This document shows positions 8,859 to 17,053 of a stretch of DNA of 32,740 bases, one piece after another. Position 1 is the stretch's first letter; the number at the start of each line of letters is the position of its first letter. The notes under the pieces are model-generated. The model saw only the letters and a program-made list of their open reading frames with translations, made no database searches and was not told the DNA's origin. The stretch is from NCBI GenBank assembly GCA_051646925.1, contig JBOFDK010000045.1, positions 1-32,740 on the forward strand. Direction: 5' to 3'. The DNA is from JBOFDK01 sp051646925. GTDB lineage: Bacteria; Bacillota; Clostridia; Lachnospirales; Cellulosilyticaceae. The position numbers were made by a program, and so were the translations under genes.

Positions 8859-8873
8859 TAATGGGATTTGCTA

Positions 8874-8902
8874 TTGTATTATAGAAAAAAATATGTTACA
8901 CT
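8874..8902 (+). promoter_or_regulatory. Predicted sigma-A promoter of rpsB-tsf
   Basis: TTGTAT (8874-8879) and TACACT (8897-8902) are separated by 17 nt. Transcription would start near 8909, about 97 nt upstream of the rpsB ATG, leaving room for the structured leader. Confidence 0.6.
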
Positions 8903-8924
8903 TTGTAGCGAAAATAAAAACACA

Positions 8925-8998
8925 CGTGATGAAGGATGCCTATGGTGCTTATTAAGATAAAGCTATACATTTTCATCGCGGAGGAAAAAACCAGGAGG
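8925..8998 (+). promoter_or_regulatory. Structured 5' leader of rpsB
   Basis: CGTGATGAA (8925-8933) pairs with TTCATCGCG (8972-8980), with one wobble, closing a 38-nt apical region that can form a further partial helix (GCTT 8947-8950 with AAGC 8960-8963). The rpsB ribosome binding site AGGAGG (8993-8998) lies just 3' of the helix. This could be an S2 autoregulatory leader. I do not recognise it as a named Rfam family. Confidence 0.45.
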
Positions 8999-9005
8999 CA
9001 ATAAA

Positions 9006-9752
9006 ATGAGCGTAATTTCAATGAAACAACTTTTAGAAGCGGGTGTACATTTCGGACACCAAACAAGAAGATGGAATCCAAAAATGAAGGAATACATCTT
9101 TACAGAAAGAAATGGTATTTATATCATTGACCTTCAAAAAACAGCTAAAAAAATTGATGAAGCATATGCAGTAATTCGTCAAGTTGGAGAAGAAGGCGGG
9201 AAAGTATTATTTGTTGGTACAAAAAAACAAGCACAAGATTCTATCAAATCTGAAGCTGAGAGAAGTGGTATGTACTACGTTAACCAAAGATGGTTAGGTG
9301 GAATGCTTACAAACTTTTCAACAATCAAAAGTCGTGTAGCACGTCTTAAGCAATTAGAAACAATGTCAACAGATGGAACATTTGAAGTACTTCCTAAAAA
9401 AGAAGTTATTGAACTTCGTAAAGAAATGGACAAACTAGAAAAGAACCTTGGTGGTATTAAAGAAATGAAACAATTACCAGACCTAATGTTCGTAGTTGAT
9501 CCAAGAAAAGAAAAAATTGCAATTCAAGAAGCACATATTCTTGGAATTCCAGTAGTATCAATTGTTGATACAAACTGTGATCCAGAAGAAGTAGATTACG
9601 TTATTCCAGGTAACGATGATGCAATCCGTGCGGTTAAATTAATTGTTGCAAAAATGGCTGATGCTATTATTGAATCAAATCAAGGTGAAATTTTTGAAGT
9701 AGAAAATAAAGAAGAACAAAACAGCGAAGTTGTAGCAGCAACTGCTGAATAA
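9006..9752 (+). CDS. rpsB: 30S ribosomal protein S2
   Basis: S2 is a late-assembling protein of the small subunit. It lies between head and body and contacts S1-type proteins and the 16S rRNA 3' region. Diagnostic motifs are MKQLLEAGVHFGHQTRRWNP at residues 5-24, RWLGGMLTNFSTI and PVVSIVDTNCDP. Length of 248 residues is typical, with an acidic C-terminal tail. AGGAGG lies 7 nt before the ATG. tsf follows after 25 nt, the universal rpsB-tsf pairing. It probably has its own promoter and a folded leader, which may allow feedback by S2. Confidence 0.99.
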   Translation: MSVISMKQLLEAGVHFGHQTRRWNPKMKEYIFTERNGIYIIDLQKTAKKIDEAYAVIRQVGEEGGKVLFVGTKKQAQDSIKSEAERSGMYYVNQRWLGGMLTNFSTIKSRVARLKQLETMSTDGTFEVLPKKEVIELRKEMDKLEKNLGGIKEMKQLPDLMFVVDPRKEKIAIQEAHILGIPVVSIVDTNCDPEEVDYVIPGNDDAIRAVKLIVAKMADAIIESNQGEIFEVENKEEQNSEVVAATAE

Positions 9753-9777
9753 TATATACAAACTGGAGGTCGTTAAA

Positions 9778-10686
9778 ATGGCAATTACAGCTGGTATGGT
9801 AAAAGAGTTACGTGAAAGAACTGGCGCAGGTATGATGGACTGCAAAAATGTACTAAATGAAGTAGACGGAGATATGGAAAAAGCAATTGAAGTTCTTCGT
9901 GAAAAAGGATTAGCAAAAGCAGCTAAAAAAGCTGGACGAGTTGCAGCGGAAGGTCTTGTAAAAGAAGCAGTAGCAGCAGATAACAAATCAGCAGCTATCG
10001 TAGAAATCAATTCAGAAACAGACTTCGTTGGAAAAAATGAACAATTTGTAACTTTTGTTAATCAAGTAGCACAAATTGCTCTTGCAAATAAAACAAGTGA
10101 TGTTGAAGCGTTAAAAGCATTACCATGGATAGATGATGCAACTAAAACTGTTGGTGATGTACTTACAGAAAAAATTGCAACTATCGGTGAGAATTTAACA
10201 ATTCGTCGTGTTGCGTTCATGTCAACAGAAGGTACTATTGCTGCATACACACATGGTGGTGGAAAAATAGTTGCTCTTGTAGATGTAGATGCAGATGGTG
10301 CTAAAGCAGTTGAAGTAGGTAGAAACGTTGCTATGCAAATTGCAGCTGTTAATCCTGAATATATTTCAATGGATGAAGTAGCAGACGAATACAAAGCTAA
10401 AGAAAAAGAAATTTTATTAAACCAAGCAATGAATGAAAACCCAGAAAAACCACAAAATATCATTGAAAAAATGATTATTGGTCGTTTAAACAAACAATTA
10501 AAAGAAGTTTGTTTGTTAGAACAAGAGTATGTTAAAGATCCAGATTTTACAGTAGCTAAATATGTTGCAAATGAATTAGGTAAAGAGTCAGCTATCAAAG
10601 CGTTCGTACGTTTTGAAACTGGTGAAGGTATCGAAAAGGTAGAAGAAGATTTTGCAGCAGAAGTTGCTAAACAAATTAATGGTTAA
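9778..10686 (+). CDS. tsf: Elongation factor Ts
   Basis: EF-Ts is the guanine nucleotide exchange factor for EF-Tu in translation elongation. The UBA-like N-terminus contains VKELRERTGAGMMDCKNVL, and the core has the signature EINSETDFVGKNEQF, which carries the TDFV exchange motif. Two dimerisation-type subdomains and a C-terminal helical module ending in FETGEGIEKVEEDF follow. Length of 302 residues is typical. TGGAGG precedes the ATG. A strong terminator follows directly, so rpsB-tsf form a two-gene unit. Confidence 0.99.
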   Translation: MAITAGMVKELRERTGAGMMDCKNVLNEVDGDMEKAIEVLREKGLAKAAKKAGRVAAEGLVKEAVAADNKSAAIVEINSETDFVGKNEQFVTFVNQVAQIALANKTSDVEALKALPWIDDATKTVGDVLTEKIATIGENLTIRRVAFMSTEGTIAAYTHGGGKIVALVDVDADGAKAVEVGRNVAMQIAAVNPEYISMDEVADEYKAKEKEILLNQAMNENPEKPQNIIEKMIIGRLNKQLKEVCLLEQEYVKDPDFTVAKYVANELGKESAIKAFVRFETGEGIEKVEEDFAAEVAKQING

Positions 10687-10692
10687 TTAAAT

Positions 10693-10728
10693 AAAAAAAA
10701 GGGAGGCGATATGTCTCCCCTTTTTTTA
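10693..10728 (+). terminator. Rho-independent terminator after tsf
   Basis: An A-run plus GGGAG (10701-10705) pairs with CTCCC (10715-10719) and the following T-run (10721-10727), with a 9-nt loop. This is a classic U-tract terminator ending the rpsB-tsf unit. Confidence 0.85.
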
Positions 10729-10804
10729 GGAAAAAGTGAAAAAATACGTCTAGAAATATAACAGATTTTATGGTACAGTAATTATTAGCAGGAAGGTGAA
10801 GAAA

Positions 10805-11512
10805 ATGCAAAAATTTAATCGAGTACTTGTCAAGCTAAGTGGAGAAGCATTAGCAGGCTTAGCTGGAAAAGGGTTTGATCACGAAATTATTACCCGTGTT
10901 GTTAAAGAACTTAAAGTTTTAGTAGAGCAGGGGAAAGAAGTTAGTGTGGTAATCGGGGGAGGAAATTTTTGGCGTGGAAGATCATCTGGTTCTATGGATC
11001 GAACAAAAGCAGATCAAATAGGAATGTTGGCAACAGTTATGAATGCAATTTATGTAGCAGATGTATGTCGTGCAGAAGGATTATCTAGTGTTGTGCAAAC
11101 ACCGTTTCAAATCGGAAATATGACTGAACTTTTTTCAAAAGATAGCGCTATGCTACATATGAAAAATAAGACAGTTGTTTTTTTTGCAGGTGGAACAGGA
11201 CATCCATTCTTTTCGACAGATACAGGTGCGGCACTAAGAGGTTGTGAAATAGAAGTCGATGCACTTTTATTTGCAAAAAATATTGATGGTATTTATGATA
11301 GTGATCCGAAACTGAATCCAAATGCTAAAAAATTTGAAAAAATTTCTTGCAACGAAGTATTAGCGCGTGATTTAAAAGCGATTGATGCGGCAGCTGCGAC
11401 GTTATGTATCGATCAAAAATTACCTATCGTAGTATTTGATTTAGGTGAAGTTAACGGAATTATTCGCGCTGCTGATGGCGAAGAAATTGGTACTTTAATA
11501 TATGCAGAATAA
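10805..11512 (+). CDS. pyrH: UMP kinase
   Basis: PyrH phosphorylates UMP to UDP with ATP in pyrimidine nucleotide synthesis. It belongs to the amino acid kinase family and forms hexamers regulated by GTP and UTP. Motifs are VLVKLSGEALAG at the N-terminus, VIGGGNFWRG (nucleotide phosphate binding) and FFAGGTGHPFFSTDTGAALR. I choose ATG 10805, about 235 residues, because GGAAGGTGA ends 5 nt upstream of it. An in-frame GTG at 10796 is part of that ribosome binding site. It follows the tsf terminator, so a promoter should lie in 10728-10790. TACAGT near 10775-10780 is a weak -10 candidate. frr follows after 17 nt. Confidence 0.98.
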   Translation: MQKFNRVLVKLSGEALAGLAGKGFDHEIITRVVKELKVLVEQGKEVSVVIGGGNFWRGRSSGSMDRTKADQIGMLATVMNAIYVADVCRAEGLSSVVQTPFQIGNMTELFSKDSAMLHMKNKTVVFFAGGTGHPFFSTDTGAALRGCEIEVDALLFAKNIDGIYDSDPKLNPNAKKFEKISCNEVLARDLKAIDAAAATLCIDQKLPIVVFDLGEVNGIIRAADGEEIGTLIYAE

Positions 11513-11529
11513 ATGCTAGGAGGAGCTAT

Positions 11530-12084
11530 ATGAAAGAACAATTAAATAAATATGAAGAAAAAATGCAAAAATCAATTCAATCATTATTAGAGGAATTTAA
11601 CACGATTAGAGCAGGTCGTGCAAATCCACATGTACTAGATAGATTAACAGTTGAATATTATGGAGCACAAACACCAATTGCGCAAGTTGGAAATATTAGT
11701 GTTCCAGAAGCAAGAATTCTTCAAATTCAGCCATGGGATACGACTGTTTTAAAAGCTGTTGAAAAATCAATTAATGAATCAGATTTAGGTATCAATCCAT
11801 CAAATGATGGTAAAGTTATACGTCTGATTTTCCCAGAATTAACAGAAGATCGTCGTAAAGAATTAACAAAAGAAATAAAGAAAAAAGGTGAAAATGCAAA
11901 AGTAGCTGTTCGTAATGTTAGAAGAGAAGCATTAGAAACTTTTAAAAAAATACAAAAAAACAATGAAATGAGTGAAGATGAACTCGCATTGGCAGAAGTT
12001 AGTGTACAAAAACTTACAGATAAATGCGTAGAGGAAATCGATCGCCATATTGAGGCTAAAAACAAAGAGATTTTATCAGTTTAG
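11530..12084 (+). CDS. frr: Ribosome recycling factor
   Basis: RRF splits post-termination 70S ribosomes together with EF-G. The three-helix bundle and beta domain are covered by the signatures EEFNTIRAGRANPHVLDRL, ARILQIQPWDTTVLKAVEKS, IRLIFPELTEDRRKEL and NVRREALETFKK. Length of 184 residues is standard. The ribosome binding site AGGAGG lies a few bases before the ATG. It pairs with pyrH as in nearly all bacteria. A perfect hairpin follows before uppS. Confidence 0.99.
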   Translation: MKEQLNKYEEKMQKSIQSLLEEFNTIRAGRANPHVLDRLTVEYYGAQTPIAQVGNISVPEARILQIQPWDTTVLKAVEKSINESDLGINPSNDGKVIRLIFPELTEDRRKELTKEIKKKGENAKVAVRNVRREALETFKKIQKNNEMSEDELALAEVSVQKLTDKCVEEIDRHIEAKNKEILSV

Positions 12085-12095
12085 TCATCAAATTA

Positions 12096-12128
12096 ACAAA
12101 ACTCCTCTAATGAGGAGTTTTGTTGTAT
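12096..12128 (+). terminator. Perfect 12-bp hairpin between frr and uppS
   Basis: ACAAAACTCCTC (12096-12107) pairs perfectly with GAGGAGTTTTGT (12112-12123) around a TAAT loop. The downstream tract (TGTATTT) is only weakly T-rich, and uppS begins 23 nt later. It may be a partial terminator, or a processing or stabilising element, rather than a full stop. Confidence 0.6.
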
Positions 12129-12146
12129 TTAGGGAGGTTAAGTGAA

Positions 12147-12857
12147 ATGACACAAAAAAACAGTCTAAAACATGTTGCAATTATAATGGATGGAAATGGA
12201 CGTTGGGCTAAAAAACATGGTCAAACAAGAAATCAAGGGCACCAAAAAGGTGCTGAAGTATTACGTTGCATTAGTGAGCATGCTAATAAACGGGGGATTC
12301 AAATTTTAACAGTATATGCTTTTTCAACGGAAAATTGGAAACGTCCAGAAGAAGAAGTACAAGGACTAATGAAATTATTGAAAAAATATTTAAACAATCA
12401 TATTAAAGATGCAAAAAAAAATAATATTAAGTTTAAAATTTTAGGAGATAAAGAAGGATTACCTGCAGATATTAGAGCGAAAATAATAGAACTTGAAAAC
12501 GTTACAGCAGATAAAACTGAAATGACTGTGAATCTAGCAATTAATTACGGAGGACGTAATGAGATTGTTCGTGCAATGAAAAAAATTGCACAAGAAACAA
12601 AACAAGAAAATTTTGATGCTGAAACTATTACAGAAGATTATATCGCTAGTTATTTGGATACAGATGGATTACCAGATCCAGATTTGATGATTAGAACAAG
12701 TGGAGAACAAAGAATAAGTAATTTTTTAACTTGGCAGTTAGCATATAGTGAATTTTATTTTACGGAATGTCTTTGGCCAGATTTTACAGTAGAGCAATTT
12801 GATCATGCATTAGAAGTTTTTGAACAAAGACAAAGACGTTTTGGAAAGAGTGAATAG
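12147..12857 (+). CDS. uppS: Isoprenyl (undecaprenyl) diphosphate synthase UppS
   Basis: This cis-prenyltransferase condenses isopentenyl diphosphate units onto farnesyl diphosphate to make the C55 lipid carrier for peptidoglycan synthesis. The Mg-binding Asp15 sits in HVAIIMDGNGRWA. AFSTENWKRPEEEV, INYGGRNEI and DLMIRTSGEQRISNFLTWQ are further signatures, the last carrying the conserved Arg/Ser pyrophosphate-binding residues. ATG 12147 is chosen because AGGGAGG (12131-12137) precedes it and the protein then begins like the family. Upstream codons in frame run back into the hairpin. The 236 residues are typical. It shares the cluster with the MEP genes that supply its substrates. Confidence 0.97.
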   Translation: MTQKNSLKHVAIIMDGNGRWAKKHGQTRNQGHQKGAEVLRCISEHANKRGIQILTVYAFSTENWKRPEEEVQGLMKLLKKYLNNHIKDAKKNNIKFKILGDKEGLPADIRAKIIELENVTADKTEMTVNLAINYGGRNEIVRAMKKIAQETKQENFDAETITEDYIASYLDTDGLPDPDLMIRTSGEQRISNFLTWQLAYSEFYFTECLWPDFTVEQFDHALEVFEQRQRRFGKSE

Positions 12858-12867
12858 GGGGGGAATT

Positions 12868-13668
12868 GTGATAACACGTGTATTAACAAGCGTTGTAGGA
12901 ATACCTTTTGTAATTTTATTAATGGCGATAGGCTCACCTTACTTAGAGTTATCAGCTTGTGTAGTAGCGCTTATTGGTATTTATGAATTTTACCATATGA
13001 TGAACCAAAAATATAATACTATACCATGGATAGGATATATAATGGCTATTATATATATATTATTTTTGGGATATTTTGTTAATCAGTTTTTAATGTATAT
13101 GACAATTCTTGTATTAAGTGGATTAGTTACGATGGTAATATTTCATCCTAAATATTCTATAGCAGATATTTGTATTACATTATTTGCACCGATATATGTT
13201 GCTGTATTTTTGGGATTTATTGTACTAATACGTAGAATGGATTATGGTGTGTTTTTGGTATGGCTTATTTTTGTAAGTGCTTGGGGAAGCGATACTTGTG
13301 CCTACTTTGCAGGTAGTATGTTTGGAAAGCATAAATTAGCGCCATTATTAAGTCCTAAAAAAACAGTAGAAGGTGCTATTGGTGGCGCTTTAGGAGCTGT
13401 TGTGATTGCATATATATATATAACAGTATGTAATTATTTTAAAGATATTGAATTATTCGTAAATCATAGTGTGCAATTATTAATTATAGTATTTTTTGCA
13501 GCGATTATTTCACAAATTGGAGATTTGGCAGCATCTAGTATTAAGAGAAATATCGGAGCAAAAGATTTTGGAAATATATTTCCAGGACATGGCGGTGTAT
13601 TAGATCGTTTTGATAGCATTTTATTCGTTGCGCCTTTTATATATTTTATGCTTCAAATTATAGGATAA
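12868..13668 (+). CDS. cdsA: Phosphatidate cytidylyltransferase CdsA
   Basis: CdsA makes CDP-diacylglycerol from phosphatidate and CTP, the branch point of phospholipid synthesis. It is a multi-pass membrane protein. Hydrophobic segments fill most of its length, and the C-terminal signature SIKRNIGAKDFGNIFPGHGG followed by VLDRFD is the CDS family pattern. I take GTG 12868 (protein MITRVLTSVVG, 266 residues). AGGGGGGG ends about 5 nt upstream, and in-frame codons further upstream overlap the uppS coding end. It lies 10 nt after uppS. Confidence 0.96.
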   Translation: MITRVLTSVVGIPFVILLMAIGSPYLELSACVVALIGIYEFYHMMNQKYNTIPWIGYIMAIIYILFLGYFVNQFLMYMTILVLSGLVTMVIFHPKYSIADICITLFAPIYVAVFLGFIVLIRRMDYGVFLVWLIFVSAWGSDTCAYFAGSMFGKHKLAPLLSPKKTVEGAIGGALGAVVIAYIYITVCNYFKDIELFVNHSVQLLIIVFFAAIISQIGDLAASSIKRNIGAKDFGNIFPGHGGVLDRFDSILFVAPFIYFMLQIIG

Positions 13669-13713
13669 AATATAATGAAACATCAGAAGTGATGGAAAAA
13701 ACAGGAGATTGTT

Positions 13714-14892
13714 ATGGAAAGAAAAAAAATTAGTATTCTAGGATCTACAGGCTCTATTGGAACCCAGACATTAGAGGTTATTAAAGAAGACAAAACACTC
13801 GAAGTAGTAGGCTTATCGACTAATGTTAATATTGAGCTTTTAGAAAAACAAATTGAAGAGTTCAAACCTAAACTTGTTTGTGTTATGAATAATGAAAAAG
13901 CAACTATTTTGAAAAAAAGATTAAATGAAAAGCAATGTGAAACTAAAGTTGTAACAGGAATGGATGGACTTGTTTTAGTAGCAACGATAGAAGATGTCAA
14001 TATTGTTTTAACCGCAGTAGTTGGAATGATAGGTTTAGTTCCAACAATCGAGGCAATTAAAGCTAAAAAAACAATTGCTTTAGCAAATAAAGAAACACTT
14101 GTAACAGCAGGTGAACTTGTAATGGAACTTGCAAGAGAATATGGTGTTAAAATTTTACCTGTAGATAGTGAGCATTCAGCAATTTTTCAAGCATTAAGGG
14201 GTAATGATAGTGAGATGGTTGAAAAACTTATTTTAACAGCATCAGGTGGGCCATTTAGAGGCTATACTAAAAGTCAATTAGAAGAAGTAAATGTTGAAGA
14301 TGCACTTAATCATCCAAATTGGAGCATGGGAAATAAAATAACAATTGATTCTGCTACTATGATGAATAAAGGCTTAGAAGTTATTGAAGCAAAATATCTA
14401 TTTGATGTTAAAATCGAAGAAATTGAAATTGTTATTCATAAAGAAAGTATAATTCATTCAATGGTTGAATATAAAGACGGTTCAACTATGGCGCAATTAG
14501 GAATGCCAGATATGAGACATCCGATTAGTCATGCATTATATTATCCAAATAGGCATAGTGCGCCGTATATTCCAAAACTTGATTGGACAACGATAAAGAG
14601 CATGCACTTTGAAAAACCCGATATTGATGTTTTTCCATGTATTAAATATGCATACGATGCATTAAAATGTGGTGGAACTATGCCGGCGGTTCTTAATGCC
14701 GCTAATGAAATTGCAGTAGAGGCATTTTTAAATAAAAAAATTTCCTTTACGAAAATTCCACAAATAATTCATGAAGCGATGAAAGAACACATATGTATAG
14801 ATAAACCAAGCCTTCAAGAAATATTAAAATCAGATTTGTGGGCTAGAGAGTTTTCGAAAGAGAGGATAGAGGGGCAATGGCAAAAATTATAA
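13714..14892 (+). CDS. dxr: 1-deoxy-D-xylulose 5-phosphate reductoisomerase
   Basis: Dxr (IspC) converts DXP to MEP with NADPH, the first committed step of the MEP isoprenoid pathway. The NADPH-binding loop ILGSTGSIGTQTLEV starts at residue 7. IALANKETLVTAG follows, then the metal-binding PVDSEHSAIFQAL, the flexible loop with LNHPNWSMG, and IDSATMMNKGLEVIEA. Length of 392 residues is normal. AGGAG precedes ATG 13714. Its 3' end overlaps rseP by 16 nt, so the two are tightly coupled. Presence here with ispG shows that this organism uses the MEP route. Confidence 0.98.
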   Translation: MERKKISILGSTGSIGTQTLEVIKEDKTLEVVGLSTNVNIELLEKQIEEFKPKLVCVMNNEKATILKKRLNEKQCETKVVTGMDGLVLVATIEDVNIVLTAVVGMIGLVPTIEAIKAKKTIALANKETLVTAGELVMELAREYGVKILPVDSEHSAIFQALRGNDSEMVEKLILTASGGPFRGYTKSQLEEVNVEDALNHPNWSMGNKITIDSATMMNKGLEVIEAKYLFDVKIEEIEIVIHKESIIHSMVEYKDGSTMAQLGMPDMRHPISHALYYPNRHSAPYIPKLDWTTIKSMHFEKPDIDVFPCIKYAYDALKCGGTMPAVLNAANEIAVEAFLNKKISFTKIPQIIHEAMKEHICIDKPSLQEILKSDLWAREFSKERIEGQWQKL

Positions 14893-15905
14893 TGATTATA
14901 TTAATGTTTGCACTTATTGTTGTAGTACATGAGTGGGGGCATTTTATAGCAGCTAGAATGTTTAAAGTAAATGTTAATGAATTTGCTATAGGGATGGGAC
15001 CAAAGCTTTGGTCAAAACGTAAAGGGGAAACGTTATATACAGTACGTGCATTGCCAATTGGTGGATTTTGCGCGATGGAAGGTGAAAATGGGGAGTCTGT
15101 AGAAAAAGGTGCATTGTTCTCGAAAAAGCCTTGGCAAAAACTTATTATTTTTGCAGCAGGTGCGATTATGAACTTTTTACTTGCATGGATTATTTTCACA
15201 TTGATAATAGGTTATAACGGTTATATAAGCAATAAAGTATCTAAAGTTGAAGAAAATTCACCGGCTTGGAGTGCAGGACTTAAAGCCGATGATCGTATAA
15301 TTGAAGTTGATGGCCAAAAAGTAAATTCTTTAGATGATATAATACAAGAAGTTAAAAATCAAGATAAAGTATATGAATTTACAGTAGTGAATCAAGATAA
15401 AGAACAACGTTATATTCAGATAAAAGCAGCTAAAATGGATGATGGAACTACTAAATTTGGATTTACAGCAGCAAGAGAACACGGCAACATTTTTAGAATG
15501 ATTACAGAAGGATTTAAGACGACAGGCTTAGTTATAAAACAGACATTTGTAAGTTTTATAGAACTTATTACAGGGCGAGTTGGTATAGATCAATTGGCTG
15601 GTATTGTAGGTGTAGTCCAAATTACATCAGACGTTTGGAATGAAGGAATACAAGTAAGTTTAGTTGCTGCAGTTATGAATATGTTATATATTGCGGGTAT
15701 ATTATCAGCAAATTTAGGTGTATTTAATTTATTACCAATTCCAGCACTTGATGGTGGACGTATTTTCTTTTCACTAATAGAAGTTATAAGACGCAAACCG
15801 ATTAATCCTGAAAAAGAAGGAATGATTCATTTTGTAGGGTTTGCACTTTTAATGACATTAATGGTAATTGTATTATATAATGATATAATGAGGATATTTG
15901 GATGA
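14877..15905 (+). CDS. rseP: Site-2 intramembrane metalloprotease RseP
   Basis: RseP (RasP/YluC in B. subtilis) cleaves membrane-embedded substrates such as anti-sigma factors and signal peptide remnants. The zinc site HEWGH is at residues 18-22 in the first membrane helix. A PDZ domain lies around 115-190 (ENSPAWSAGLKADDRIIEVD). The third zinc ligand is in NLLPIPALDGGRI near residue 285. The membrane helices fit the S2P fold. Length of 342 residues is normal for Firmicutes. It overlaps dxr upstream by 16 nt and ispG downstream by 4 nt (ATGA). Confidence 0.97.
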   Translation: MAKIIMIILMFALIVVVHEWGHFIAARMFKVNVNEFAIGMGPKLWSKRKGETLYTVRALPIGGFCAMEGENGESVEKGALFSKKPWQKLIIFAAGAIMNFLLAWIIFTLIIGYNGYISNKVSKVEENSPAWSAGLKADDRIIEVDGQKVNSLDDIIQEVKNQDKVYEFTVVNQDKEQRYIQIKAAKMDDGTTKFGFTAAREHGNIFRMITEGFKTTGLVIKQTFVSFIELITGRVGIDQLAGIVGVVQITSDVWNEGIQVSLVAAVMNMLYIAGILSANLGVFNLLPIPALDGGRIFFSLIEVIRRKPINPEKEGMIHFVGFALLMTLMVIVLYNDIMRIFG

Positions 15906-16963
15906 TTAATACTCGGGAAAAAACACGTGTTGTGAACGTTGGGAAATTGTCTATAGGGGGTAATAATCCAATTATTATTCAATCAATGACAAATACAAAA
16001 ACACATGACATAGAAGAAACGATAAAACAAATTCATGAATTAGAAGAAGCAGGATGTGAAATTGTACGAGTAGCGGTTCCTGATGAAAGAGCCGCGAAAA
16101 GTTTAGAAAAAATAATTACAAAAGTACATGTTCCTATAGTGGCAGATATACATTATGATCATAAATTAGCGCTTATGGCAATTGAAAATGGTGTTCAAAA
16201 ACTTCGCATTAATCCAGGAAATATAGGTGATAAAGCACGTGTAGTTGAAGTTGTATCTAAAGCGCAAAGGTATAATGTGCCTATAAGAATAGGTGTAAAT
16301 TCGGGGTCAATAGAAAAAGAACTTTTGAAAAAATATGGCAATCCAACAGCAGAAGCAATGGTAGAAAGTGCAGTTAAAAACATAAATATTTTAGAAGAAA
16401 TGGATTTTCAAAATATTATTGTTTCTCTAAAAGCATCAACTATTCCACTAGCAACGGAGGCATATACATTATTTGCCGAAAAATACAAATATCCATTGCA
16501 TGTTGGTATAACAGAAGCTGGAACATGGTATAGAGGCACTGTTAAATCATCGGTAGGATTAGGTGCTATTTTATCGAGAGGGATAGGAAATACAATAAGA
16601 GTGTCATTAGCAGATAATCCAGTTCAAGAAATACAATGTGCTAAAACAATTCTTGAATCTCTAGAATTACGAAAATTTGGAGTTGAAATTATAGCCTGCC
16701 CGACGTGTGGTAGAACATGTATCGATTTAGTTAAACTTGCACAAGAGGTTGAAAAAATTACGCAACATATAAAAACACCACTTAAAATAGCAGTGATGGG
16801 GTGTGTAGTAAATGGACCTGGAGAAGCAAGAGAAGCAGACATTGGTATAGCTGGTGGAAAAGGCGAAGGACTGATTTTCAAAAAAGGCGAAATTGTTCGA
16901 AAAGTAAAAGAAGAAGAACTTATTTCAGCATTAATGGAAGAAATTAAGGATTTATGTGAATAG
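15902..16963 (+). CDS. ispG: 4-hydroxy-3-methylbut-2-enyl diphosphate synthase IspG
   Basis: IspG (GcpE) is an iron-sulfur enzyme that reductively converts MEcPP to HMBPP late in the MEP pathway. The TIM-barrel part begins with PIIIQSMTNTKTHD. The cluster ligands are Cys266 and Cys269 in ACPTCGRTC, Cys301 and Glu308 in CVVNGPGEA, the same relative spacing as in E. coli IspG. Length of 353 residues is typical of the short bacterial form. Start and rseP stop overlap as ATGA. It is the last gene of the uppS-ispG unit. In many Clostridia polC comes next, but here the rimP promoter region follows. Confidence 0.98.
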   Translation: MINTREKTRVVNVGKLSIGGNNPIIIQSMTNTKTHDIEETIKQIHELEEAGCEIVRVAVPDERAAKSLEKIITKVHVPIVADIHYDHKLALMAIENGVQKLRINPGNIGDKARVVEVVSKAQRYNVPIRIGVNSGSIEKELLKKYGNPTAEAMVESAVKNINILEEMDFQNIIVSLKASTIPLATEAYTLFAEKYKYPLHVGITEAGTWYRGTVKSSVGLGAILSRGIGNTIRVSLADNPVQEIQCAKTILESLELRKFGVEIIACPTCGRTCIDLVKLAQEVEKITQHIKTPLKIAVMGCVVNGPGEAREADIGIAGGKGEGLIFKKGEIVRKVKEEELISALMEEIKDLCE

Positions 16964-16967
16964 AGTC

Positions 16968-16996
16968 TTGATTTTTAAAAGGATTCATATTATAAT
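16968..16996 (+). promoter_or_regulatory. Predicted sigma-A promoter of the rimP-nusA-infB operon
   Basis: TTGATT (16968-16973), a 17-nt spacer and a perfect TATAAT (16991-16996) begin 4 nt after the ispG stop codon. Transcription would start near 17003. This is one of the best promoter matches in the window. Confidence 0.75.
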
Positions 16997-17024
16997 TTTC
17001 AGTATAAAATGGTGATGTTGACAG

Positions 17025-17053
17025 AAGAGTGGGTGTATGCCCACTCTTTCTAT
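17025..17053 (+). terminator. Leader hairpin/attenuator upstream of rimP
   Basis: AAGAGTGGG (17025-17033) pairs with CCCACTCTT (17040-17048) around a 6-nt loop, followed by TCTAT. It lies only about 22 nt after the predicted start site, so it would interrupt the rimP-nusA transcript. It could also end read-through from ispG. The weak U-tract suits a factor-dependent (possibly NusA-dependent) attenuator. Confidence 0.65.

Noticed and set aside
8920..8985. rpsB leader as a known metabolite riboswitch
   Set aside because: I could not match its helices or loops to any riboswitch consensus I know, so it is reported only as a structured leader.
10062..10598. 178-codon minus-strand ORF opposite tsf
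   Set aside because: It lies entirely inside the well-conserved tsf gene, shows no family motif and has no ribosome binding site. It is a codon-bias shadow.
12820..12867. TTG 12820 as cdsA start overlapping uppS
   Set aside because: The added residues overlap uppS coding sequence and lack a ribosome binding site, whereas AGGGGGGG precedes GTG 12868 and the protein then starts with a membrane segment.
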